Shown here: positions 39,801 to 51,800 of the stretch, one piece after another
Layout of the letters: each line of letters begins with the position of its first letter
How positions within the stretch are numbered: the stretch's first letter is position 1
Source: Luidia sarsii
Taxonomy: Eukaryota; Echinodermata; Asteroidea; Paxillosida; Luidiidae
NCBI GenBank assembly: GCA_949987565.1
Contig: OX465115.1
Coordinates: 7,776,566-7,840,565, forward strand
Length of the DNA stretch: 64,000 nt
Direction of reading: 5' to 3'
Notes under the pieces: model-generated
Told to the model about the DNA's origin: nothing
What the model saw: the letters and a program-made list of their open reading frames with translations, nothing else
Databases searched by the model: none
Program-made: the position numbers and the translations under genes

Positions 39801-42800
39801 GAGATGGAAGAAGAAAAGAAGACAAATGGAGGAAGAGGAGTCAGAGGAGTCAGAGGAGTCAGAGGAGAAAGAGGAGTCAGAGGAAAAGGAGCAAGGGAAA
39901 GGGGAAGAGAAGGAGGGGGAGAAAATAAAGGAAGTGAAGGAGGATAAGGAGGTAAAGCAAGGGGAGGAAATGAGGAGGAAGAGAAGTGGGGAAAATAGAC
40001 TGAGAGAGAGAGCATGTAAAAAGGCCAAGCAAACTCCCCTACCTTCATAAGAGCCGGTATGACCGTGTCCACGATGCGCAGGATGATCTGGAAGCTGTAG
40101 CTGTCATCCCGGTGCAGCATGTTGGACCCCATGAAGGTAAAGATGGCCATGATGTTATGCAGCACGTGCTCCTGATGGGGCGAGGCAAGTGAACAAGACG
40201 GCAGGTTATCGTCAATGGGCGGAGCAAGCTAGGGCGACTCTTTGTACAGCCAATCTCTGACCGAAAAGGCTACGGCTCTTCACCCAAAACGCCACTTAGG
40301 CTTAGGCACAGTCTCCAACTCAGGTTCTGGCTTAGGTTCAGACTCAGGCTCAGAAAATGCTGTATTTTTCGTCTTGTTAATGGAAGGCCACCGTCTAAGG
40401 GCTGAATAGCTCAGATGGAAGAGCACTGGTACGTTAATCCTGAGGTCTCTGGTTCAAGTCCCAGTCCAGGCAATGTTTTCTCTGCCAATTTTTCACTTCG
40501 TTCAAAAGTTCCCACTACATTTTTCCTTTGTTTGTTTTCGTTTTTATAAATGGAATTTGACGGTTCCTCAGAATGGACATAAACTGTATCAAAACGACAA
40601 AAAAAAACAATGAAATCAAACATTTTAAGAAAAAAAAACTTGTTGGGATGATCAGCCGATTACGCATAAAGGTATGGCCTGACTTAAGGGCCATATTTTT
40701 GCAGATCTGATCACATGTTTTTCTTTCTCTCTTTTATCTCCCCCACAAATGTCGCCAGCCAGACTCACCGGGAAGAGGCCTGCAGCGGTGGCCAGCAGGA
40801 GGAGCCCCTGCCGGTGGGTATGGGCGTCCTCCGATGTCCGGTGCATTTGACCACCAGCTCCACGTTGAACTGGTCCTGGGCCAGGCGGTCGGCCGGCAGG
40901 GGCCGGTTGTCGGGGGACAGGTGCCGGCAGACGGCCAGCGCCGAGGTCAGGAAGAGCTGCTTCAGGTACTCCGCGGACGACCGGCCCGGCTTGTCTGCGG
41001 GCACAACCTCCAGGGACCTACGACGGGACAACGAGGATGGGAAGTCACAGAGCAATGCCTAATGTATTAATACTCAGGATTCCAACTTGTCACTTGTCCT
41101 TGTCACTTGTCCTCAGGCTTGTCACTTGTCCTTGTCACTTGTCCTTGCCACTTGTTCTTGTCACTTGTCCTTGTCACTTGTCCTTGTCACTTGCCCTTGT
41201 CACTTTGCCTTTGAGAAAGGTCCTGCTAGGATCAAAACGTCAGGCCCTTTAACTTTTCAGATTTATGTATTGTAGGTGATTTTACTCATAATATTCCCTT
41301 TAAAAAGGCCACCATCTAAGAGCTGTATAGCTCAGATGGAAGAGCACTGGTATGTTAATCCTGAGGTCTTGGGTTCAAGTCCCGGTCCAGTCAAAGTTTT
41401 CTTTGACAATCTTTCAATTTGTTCACAAAGGTTCCCGGTCAGTTTTTCCTTTTTTTGTTTGGCAATAATATTCCATGTTCAAAAACTTAGGGGGCCTAAG
41501 GTTGTTCGATATCCGGAATTTTTGGTTTCGATATATCGTCAGGAATATATCGCGATATTCGAGATTTTCGTGATATCTGGTGCGTAAGCGGAAGTCAAGG
41601 TAGTGACCTGGATTTCTATTTAAAACACACCCTGATTGCCGGAAACCTACATGTATATATGTAGCAAATGCAACTAACTTTAAGCCATAGTTACCAATTG
41701 TTTAACCCCCCTTAATCTCCTCATTTATCAACGAAAAATATAATTCAAAACAACTATCCCAGGTCACTCTTTTAAAAGTATGCGCCAAAACGAAACTATT
41801 TTTTGTTGATGTATTAAGAATATGTTATTACATAAAAAAAATACGATATCCCAGGCGGTTTTCAGCAACTCGATGCTTACATATGACGTCACAAATACAT
41901 GTCTGGCCAGAGCCAATGGGTCTTCAGATTAATATTCCTGAGGGGAGACAAACCATCGGTACATTTATGTTGGCATAACGATCACCTTGAACAAAAACTG
42001 ATGTGCCTTTCGGTCGTACGGATGCGTACTGGAAAAAAAAAAATTGGGGGGGGGGACTGCTAAAAAGGAGAATAAAGCAGCAGTAGACCTTTTCTCATCC
42101 ACGCCGCAAAATGATTGTTAGTATACACGTCCAAGTTGGAATTATTCAAGTTGGAATAGATCACGATGAGACCCCCCCAAAAAACAAAATAAACTAAAAA
42201 AAAAAAAAAATCCACCGAACTTTGGTGTACACGATGTTCAAATGGCCTGGCCGTACTTAGCTGGTATACGTTGCCTTACACGTGCCTTTAGTACAGCTGC
42301 GTGGCGGGTACCAGAGCAGCATGGAAGGATCGAGAAATCTTAGGTCGCACGTGCGTTATGAACAGTGACGTTTTTCCAACGTCTTTCCTCTTCGATTTTG
42401 ATTTTGATTTTCTGAGATAAAAACATAATTATGTTAAAGTATGTATTTTTACATTATATTTTGCTGCATTTGGAGACATCGGTAGGAAATTGAATCTGCA
42501 ATTTTTGCAGCCTGGATAATATCGTAAACGATCGGCTAACTTATGTAGGCCACATGGGGGAAAATGTCCCAAACACGAGTCGCAGTGCGTGCCCAGCGTA
42601 CCGAGTTTGCGCTGTACGAAAAGTGTGCTACCAACACATGAAGTGAGCTTGCACTTGCAGTGGGTCTGTTGCCAACGCATTGCCTTTGTGGAGACCGCGG
42701 GCAATGGAAGAGTCAAAATAATGGCCGGCTGGCACTCCACTCCCCTTGCCGTTTCGGGTTTTTCGTTGTTTTTACTAACGAAAGCTTATCGCTCTTCAAG

Positions 42801-45800
42801 ATCTTTCTGATGGCCACGCTATACAAGCTTACAGACAGGCGATAATGGGGATGGGAAACCAGATTTTTTTCCGATATCGTGATACTTTTTTCGATATCGC
42901 GATATCGAAAATATCGCGATATCCTGAAATGCGCTCGATATGATAATCGCCGGAAAGCGATATCGCGAAGTATCGAAAGATCGAACAACCTTAGGGGGGC
43001 CTGACGTTTTGATCCTAGCAGGACCTTTCTCAGAACCATTTTGCCTTCATCTAGGCCTAGCATTGACCCATTTTCTTGTGTGGCCACCCTCTCCATCTTC
43101 CTCAGCTTCTTCTGCTGCAGCAACTCCAGGATGTGCATTACTCGCTGCGAATGTAGGGCCTCAGCTGCAGCGGGCGAGGCACCGTCTTTTTCACCGCCGA
43201 CACCGACAGATGCCTTCGACCTGCCAAGCACAGAAAAAAAATCACACACAAAAATTTTGCAAACTGCTTACTGACTACAAGCACCCAAAACGCAAATCTA
43301 ATAAATTAGAGGAGTGCCTGATTTTCAATCCTAGCAGGACCTTTCATAGGTCTCCATTCTGTGACTGCTTGTGTCCATTTCAAAGAGAGAACAACAGTTC
43401 TTACAAATGCTTAAAGGAGTAGTGTTTCAATCTGGGCAGGGCCCTCCTATGAGAAAGGGTTTGCATCTAGCCAACTGACACAATACTATTGAACAATGAG
43501 TTTTCAATGTGAACTGTCCGAGTTTACGGTACAGAGTCAATCTTGTGCACACCTTCCTCAGAGTCCGTCTGATGCTGGTGGCCACAGAGGAATCTTGGGT
43601 GGCCACCTGTCCGTCAATCAGCACGGCCAGCAGCGATTGTTGGATCTCCCTCGTCGGTAAAGCAGCAAAGAAGGCAGGTGTCATCTGGGAATGTGCCATG
43701 GGGAGATATCGGGGGGGGGGGGGGGGGGAAGACAAGAAAAACGCATCTTTACAAAGGAGCAAACGAATACATAAACAGACCCGTGAAAAGACTTCAACCA
43801 GGGTTTGCCCTACTCAACGTGTACTTGAACACCGTTTGCTCAGTGCTTTGCCCAATTGCAATTCTTTAATGTCAACTATTGTTTTGCTGCAATTGAGCAC
43901 ATGAACATTCAAGTAAGGATTGACATAATCATGGGGAACCAAACAGTATAATGCAGATTTTGCCAAATTTGACCAACGTGAGACAACTGTAAGTACCCGA
44001 AGCATAGGTACGATCAACATGTATTTTGAATCAAAATGTGGGGGAAGGGGGAAGGATTAGAGAAAAGTCAAATGTCCGTCCGCCGTCTCAGGCTGCAGGC
44101 GCCGGACGGCGCCCTCGTCGGGCGACAGCGCCAAACCTTCGCGGCAACGGACCAGCAGCTTGTGGAACAGGTCCAGCAGCAGGGAGAGGAGGTGCTGTCG
44201 AATCGATACAAGATCAGAAGGTTTGCACGGCAGACACGGAAAAAGGAGGTAGGCAAAGGGTTGGTGTGAGATGACCTGCGTCTACCGACTGTGTTTGCCA
44301 ATTTTGACAGACGTGCGACAACTTAAAATGTAAGCACCTGCGGCATTTGAGAAAGGTCCTGCTACCTGGTAGGATCGAAACGTCAGGCCCTCCAACGTCT
44401 GAGATTGTGAAGTTACTACAAAAAACTTGTCACTTTGCCTTTGAGAAAGGTCCTGCTAGGATGGAAATGTCAACTTTTGAGAGCTAGCTCGTTTTAGTCA
44501 GTGAGCAGTTTGCAAGAGTTGTTTTTTAATTTACTAACTGTATTCAGAATGAATATGTCTGGGATGTGAGTAAGGTTGCCACAGATTCCCAGGGGAAGGA
44601 AGGGGAAAGCCAGCCTTGAAGTCCCCTGCGAAGTAGTATGGCTTGATGGCTTTTAGTCTCAGATAGACCATTACATAGGCAAGGATGATTCTCAGTTCAA
44701 CCGTCATGATAGGCTTTTTAATGCGGTGACAATGGCGGGCCATAACTGAGTAAACCACAAAGTGTGAGAAACGTATTACTCTCAATATAACTGCGCAAAA
44801 CAATATAGTGCCTAATTTGCACAACGCAACATCCTCCTCCCCCTTTTCAAAGTACAAATCCCCAGCGCCGCCCTCTCACCTCATTCTTGACCTCCGACAG
44901 CAGGGACAAGAGCGCCCTCCGGAGGAACCTGGGCGTGGGCTCCTGGTAGAGGAAGACGGCCAGCCAGTTCAGGGCCTCGATCTTGTCCCTCGATCAGGCC
45001 CTCCACCGTCTGGTCCGTCTTCTCCTTCAGCTCTGCCTCCGTCCTCTTCTTCCTCTTCTTCTTCCCAGTGCCCGGCGTGGCCTGGACTGTCTCCACGGCC
45101 TTCACGGAGACGATGTTGATGAAGCCTGAAAGCCTGGAGAGTATAGACAAAAACAAACAGACAGACAGAGATCATGACTCCAAAGTTAGTTTGTGAGGTG
45201 TTCATGGTGCAATCACAATGTAGAGAGTTTGCAGTGACGTCATGTATTAAACTCATCTCTTTTGAGGAGTGACTCTGAAAAGAGCTGGTTACATGCCCGA
45301 GCCCGAGCATGAGCCCCAGCCAGAGCCCAAGCCCGAGCCAGACCCAGAGCCAGAAGCAAGAGCCACAGCCAGAAGCAAGAGCCACAGCCAGAAGCAAGAG
45401 CCAGAAGCAAGAGCCAGAACCAGAAGCAAGAGCCAGAGCCAGAGCCAGAAGCAAGAGCCAGAGCCAGAAGCAAGAGCCAGAAGCAAGAGCCACAGCCAGA
45501 AGCAAGAGCCAGAAGCAAGAAGCAAGAGCCAGAAGCAAGAGCCAGAGCCAGAGCCAGAAGCAAGAGCCAGAAGCAAGAACCACAGCCAGAAGCAAGAGCC
45601 AGAAGCAAGAGCCACAGCCAGAAGCAAGAGCCAGAAGCAAGAGCCAGAAGCAAGAGCCAGAACCAGAAGCAAGAGCCAGAAGCAAGAGCCAGAAGCAAGA
45701 GCCACAGCCAGAAGCAAGAGCCAGAAGCAAGAGCCAGAACCAGAAGCAAGAGCCAGTTACGAAGCAAGAACCAGAGCCAGAGCCAGAGCCAGAAGCAAGA

Positions 45801-48800
45801 GCCAGAGCTAGAAGCAAGAGCCAGAAGCAAGAGCCAGAAGCAAGAGCCAGAAGCAAGAGCCAGAGCCAGAGCCAGAAGATAGAGCCAGAGCCAAAGCCAG
45901 AACAAGAACCAGAGAAAGAACCAGAGCCTACACGTAAGCCCGGGTATGGTTGGTATATTAGTGCACTAGTCTCTCTCTCTAACTTTTTTTCTAAGCAAAG
46001 ATCAGTGTTACCTGTTTCAGGTACTCGGCGTCAGCGGTCATCTCGTCGCCTTTAGAAGCCAGGAATTTGGCCAGAAGGGTGTAGGGCATCTGACCAGACT
46101 CACCGTCCTCAAGACTGGACACGTCGCTGGACAACACCAGCAGTAGCGAAGGGAACACTGCAGGAACGGACAGACAGACCAGAGCATCCATCGATACAAA
46201 CAAACAAACAAACAAGCTAACAGGCCCCATCGAATGAAATTCCACTGTTACATGGATCTCAGCAGTTTAATCTCAAAAAGTTCCTTGCTAACTTCTACAA
46301 AGAGAGAGAGAGAGGAAGAGAGGGAGAGAGAGGGAGCTAGAGAGAGACAGAGAGAATGAGGGAGAGAGAGAAAGAAAGAGAGAGAGAAAGAGAGAGAACT
46401 AGAGAGAAAAAGATAGAGAGATAGAGAGGGGGAGACAGGGCTAGAGAGAGAGAGGGGGAGGGAGAAGAGAGACAAAGGGAGACATAGAAAGAGAGAGAGA
46501 AATGGGAGAGAAGATCAATAGGGAGAGAGAGTGAGAATGAGAGGGGGAGAAATAGATAGAGATAGAGAGTGAGAGACGGAGGGAGAGAGAGGGAGAGAGA
46601 GAGGGAGAGAGAGAGGGAGACAAAGAGAGAGAGAGAGGAGGGAGAGAGAGGGGGACAAATAGGTAGAGATAGAGAGTGAGAGAGGGAGGGAGAGAGGGAG
46701 AGGGGGGAAGGAGAGGCAGAGAGAGACAGAGAGAAAGAGGGAAAAAGAGAAAGGGGAGAGAGGGAGATAGAGAGGGAGAGAGAGTGAGAAAGAGAGAGTG
46801 AGAATGAGAGGGAAAGAGAGAGAGAGAGAGGGAAAGAGAGAGAGGGAGGGAGCGAGAGGGAGAGAGGGGGAGAGAGGGGGAGAGAGAGGGAGAGAGAGAG
46901 AGGAGAGAGAGATCTTCTCCTACCTTCTGATTTTTGTCCTAGCAATCTGGCGGCAACCTCTGCTGTCATACTCTTGTCCCTACTGCTGGTGAGGGCAATG
47001 TGCAGGCACCGGGCCAGGTAGAAGACCGAGACTGGATAGAGCCAGTCACCTGCTGACTGGCAACTGATGCCCCAGATCAGACTCAGGTAACTCCACAGGC
47101 GGTCTGGGGTGTTCAGGTGAGTGGTGCTGAGGGAGGGAGGGAGGGATGTGAATACATGAAATGGGGAAGTGGTGTGGGGTTAAAGTCTTCTTCTCATCGA
47201 GTCACTACACAGAGCAAAACAGGTGCTGCACACAGATCCTAGACCGAGGGGTCATGGTTTCAAGATTACCGAGAGTGCACCAATCTTCAAGCTCGGTATG
47301 TATCCATGTGCATTAGGCCAAAATAAGGTCACTAAGGTCATTTTTTTAAAATTACTTATCATTTTCCAGTGTGTATGCGCTTCAATCCTATCCACATTCT
47401 GTGTTCAAATATTACGTCATGATTGAAGTACAAACTGATTGTAAAAAGCCATGAAACGGACCAGACGGAATTGGTTCCCAGCAGAAGGGCATAAAGTGGT
47501 TTTAGCGTCTGAACGCACTCATGCCCTTCTGCCTGGCACCCCACGATATACAGTCTTGGTTGTCATCAGTGTGTATCAACCATTCTGTCTTCTGGACGAA
47601 AGCCTTCTGCATGTACCTCAGCATGTGCCAACGATTGGGAACTTATAGGCAAATATCAAAGCCACACCTTTCTATCTGCAGACGGAACATAAAAAAAAAA
47701 AATCTTTGTGATCTTTACCTGGATGACCTTTGACATGATGGCCTTGAATTCCCAACATTGGGGAGGCGCCTCTTCTTGGCGCTGGCGGCTTGGGTCAAGA
47801 GGTCAAGCAGCCGCAGGAGCCAGGTCAGATAGTGCTTGACCGGGTCAGTGTTGGGCCGGTTGGCCGCCCAGAGTGTGGTATCTGTGGATAAGGGAATAAG
47901 GGAACCATGGCTATTTGAAGGGATGATTAACTAAGCAGGAGGTTTACAGTGAAACCATGTACCAGTATGTCATCTGTTATAATAGAGGAGTATGGCTCTG
48001 AAAAGAGCTGGTAACTCAACGTTTCGGGTAGTGTGCCCGTCATAAGGAGAGTTAAGCCGAAACATTGGGCTACCAGCTCTTTTCAGAGCCATACTCTTCT
48101 TAAGAGATGATGTACATGGTGTCACCGCAAACCTTCAAATCTTATCTGGAGAATTATTGTGTTTTGCATCAGTGGGAATGCCACTCAATGAAGTTTCTCT
48201 TCAACAAAAGTTTGCCCAACACAATGTGTAAAGGCACTGGAGCTTGTGCAAACAGATACAATGTAATGGCATAGAGTCGGTCACAAGTGAAAAATGTATA
48301 AGATCCATACACTGTAGGTATCCCTAATACTATCAAACACAGTTGTGGTAATTTAGGGTTTCAGATAGGGTTAGGGTTAAATGATGTGGGCAGTGTCACT
48401 GCGTCTCGTGAGATGGATACTAAGAGTGGTTATGTCCCCGAGCACGGATATTTACCCGTCGTCATGGAAGGGGACATTTGGACATCTGCAACGACCGTGT
48501 CCAGACACCAGAGGGCGGTCTCCACCTTAGCCCACTGCATCCGTGGGGGCGATGTCTCTTTCCCTGCCCCAGCAGGCTGGCCAGGTGGGCTGGTAGGGCC
48601 AGTGGCAGGCCGTCCTGGCAACTGCTCAGGGTTGGCAAGGGCTGGTCAGGCTGTGGACGACAACAGAGAAGATTTTAAAAAGTCTGCATTGGTGGAAGCA
48701 CTGAGAGGAAGGCTTGGGGTTACACCAATGCCACGCATCTCTGTTGAGAAGGAGTGCGTGGCTCTGAAAAAAGAGCCGGTAACTCAGCGTTTACTCAGTG

Positions 48801-51800
48801 GTAACTCAGCAGTGTTGTACTCTACCCATCGTCCGGAGACTGCTGACAAGCACTTTTCAGAGCCAGAGAGCTCTTTTCAAACACCATGTAAAACATCTCT
48901 TTTGAGAAAAAAGTGTGCGGCTCTGAAAAATGCCTAACTCAGCATTTAGGGCAGTGTTGTACTCTGCCCGTCGTCAGAAAATTATTAACCGGATTTTTTT
49001 CAGAGCCACACACTCCTCAAAAGAAATCAGCTACAAGGTGTCGCCGAAAACCTTCCGCATTTCGTACTGCCGATTAAGTGTGGGAATATGCTCAGCAGGA
49101 AAAGTCTCCCTTACAAGTGCATTCGGGATTACAAACCGCACCGCGATTTGACGTCAATTGCTTTTGAATTCCACTCTTCATTACTCAGCATAAAAAATAA
49201 AATGAAGTTTGGGCTGGTAAGTTGATACTATCAACCCTGACTTTTTGTGCTTTAGCAATTTTTTGCTGCTTAAAAGCATTTCGATGAAATTGGTCCCAGT
49301 TCTGAGCCATTCTGACCAAGAGCGTCATCAACACCTCGGGCGACAAATCCCTTACCGGCCCTCAGAACCGGCAACCCATCAACCCAACCCACAGCGCCGC
49401 ACTGGCTCAGTTTCCATGCTTGGCATCTCGACAGACCCCGACTAGACACCACCGTGTGGGGGAGGGGGGAGGGGGAGTGGGTGTCTGACCTCGGCCAGCA
49501 TGGTGTCCACCGCGGTCTGCAGGTGTCGCAGCAGCGACATGGCCAGCGCCACCTTGCCGTCTGCGTAGGCCGTGCGCTGGGCGGCGTTGAGAAGAACCAC
49601 GGCCAGCAGAGCTCGGTGGAAGGCCTGGTGCACGTGAGGCTGGCCAGCATGGGATTCAAGGACGTCAATCTTTGGGAGGAAATGCGCAGAGGAGTGGGAA
49701 AAATACATTCTAAAAATCAATGCTGTTGCAAGTGCAATCTACCTGAAACATTGTGTTACCAGTTTTTTTCAGAGCCGCACTCCTTGAAAGAGAAGTGCTA
49801 CATGGTGTCACCGCTAACCTTCCACTTAGTATTTCCACCGTGCAAACTTTCAAGTCTTATACAATGCTGTTTTCATCATTATCACCATCATCATCAAAAT
49901 CCTTCCTCCTCCTCATCCCCATGATTGAAATGACTTACTAATGTGTACAGCAGATGAATCTTAAATTCAAGTTTAGCAATCCAATTCCTGTAATTGGCAT
50001 TCCTTCCATTGTTGGATGTGGTAAATCGTCATCGTCATCCTCCCCTCCTCTCCCTCTTCTTCCTACTCATCCTCATCATCGTTTACCTCCTCTTACTCCC
50101 CTTCCTCTTCCTCCTCTCATGAGTACATGAGTGTCACAAAAACCAACTATATCAATTCGTTTAATTGTTCGTGTCACTCAAATCGACTTTGCAAGTCGGT
50201 AGGTCAGCATTTGAGCCCAAGTCCTTTGTTATCATTACCGGTACTTGAGACGAGAGTTCAGGTCACGGAAAATAAGACTCGGGTCGGAGTCACAGAGTCA
50301 CGCAAGTCTGTGTCTCGGTGAGTGCTTGTTGTATCTGCCTACCATGCTCTTGTGAGAGGGCCCAGTCATGTGGGCCAGGTTCCTGCCTATGGTCAGAACC
50401 ATGGCGTGCATTATCGCTGACTGACGGTTCGCTGGGGGATGGTCATCACCCGCTGCATAAGCTGCAAGAGAAACCAGTCATCATCATCATACACAGATGG
50501 AACATAGAAAATTATTTTTAGGAAAAAAAATAATTGACTGGACCAGGACTAGAACCAGAGACCACTGGTTTAACGTGTATTTGCCAAGGCTCCAGTCAGA
50601 AGCTGCTGACTTCTTAACTGCTTCTGATTGGTGCGCTCATCCCGGAGAAGACTAGAAGGCTATTTGGGAGGCCAGCATCTAAGGGCTGGATAGCTCAGAT
50701 GGGAAGAGCGCTGGTATACAAAACCAGAGGTCTCAGGTTCAAATCCTGGTCCAGTGAAGATTTTTGTCATTTTGTTTCAATATGTTCATAAGTTTCCAGT
50801 CAGTTTTTCATTGATTAAAAAAACAAAAAAATTAAAAAAAAACAGTAAAGATGAAGCTTCAAAATTCCTTCTTACCCAAGGAGATGCCTTTGAAGATCAG
50901 GTGATCGCTGTTCAGTCTCGAGATCCTGATGATGGTCTCAATACTGTCCTCCTCCTGTGACCCCGCCTCCTCCTCCTCCTCCTCCGACCCCGGTGTCTCC
51001 CGGTGCCCACCATAGTAGAAGCGGTACGGCAGGAGGATGGGCACCAGCTGCAGGCGTGCGTCGTTGCCAAGGTGCCAGAGATGGCCGTTCGTCACCAGTC
51101 TCAGAGCCAGCTTGACGGAGGTCAGCCTGGCGCGACGGAGCCACACAACCAAAAGAAAGATCCAGTAATATGCTAAAACATTTTAATAGGGAGCTTTGTA
51201 TAATAAACCTTTTCGACATTCGCAAAGCATCATGGGTATAGATGACAAACTCGCCGTCTTTTTATCGCACAACTCTATGGGAAAGCTCGTGATTTGGGGT
51301 TTTTTTCTCCAAAAACGAGATGGAGTTCAGAAATGACACTCACAGATATTTTTTGTAAAGATACAAGCAACAATATATATATTTTTTTGAAACGTTCAGT
51401 GGATAGTTTCGGAGAAATCAGTGAAAATTCCCTTGGTGACTAGATGGCAAGCGCGGTTCGCGCATGCAGCTTCGCGCATGCGTACACAGCGCCCCACTAG
51501 CTGTATGCGGTCACCTGCATTACCATCCAGTCACTAACAGAATCCCCACTAATTTCTCCGAAACTACCTACTCAACGTTCCGACCAAAAATATATTTTGT
51601 TGCTGGTATCTTGACGAACATTCTGAGTTTCATTTCTGAACTCCATGAAGTTTTTGGAAAAAAAATAAACAAATCACGAATTTAAGTGCTTTCCCATAGA
51701 GTTGTGCGATAAAAAGACGGTGGGTTTGTCATCTACCGTATACCATGATGCTTTGCGAACGTCGAAAAGGTTTATTGAAGAGTTCATTTGCTAAAGCAGA

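Noticed and set aside
39062..40165. 367-codon minus-strand frame
   Set aside because: It fuses two genuine HEATR1 exons through a GA/CT-rich tract that supplies Ser/Leu/Pro filler. Splice sites at both exon edges argue against a single exon.
45269..46055. 180-248-codon Lys/Gln/Glu/Pro-rich plus-strand frames
   Set aside because: Product of the AGAAGCAAGAGCC minisatellite. Frames are open in several phases and both strands, with no start context or splice support.
46337..46969. 210-codon Ser/Leu-rich frame
   Set aside because: GA microsatellite translated on the opposite strand. Only its first codons overlap the true HEATR1 exon.
50685..50757. Functional tRNA gene
   Set aside because: A good cloverleaf, but the copy is followed by the same body as the other SINE copies and lacks an immediate poly-T terminator.
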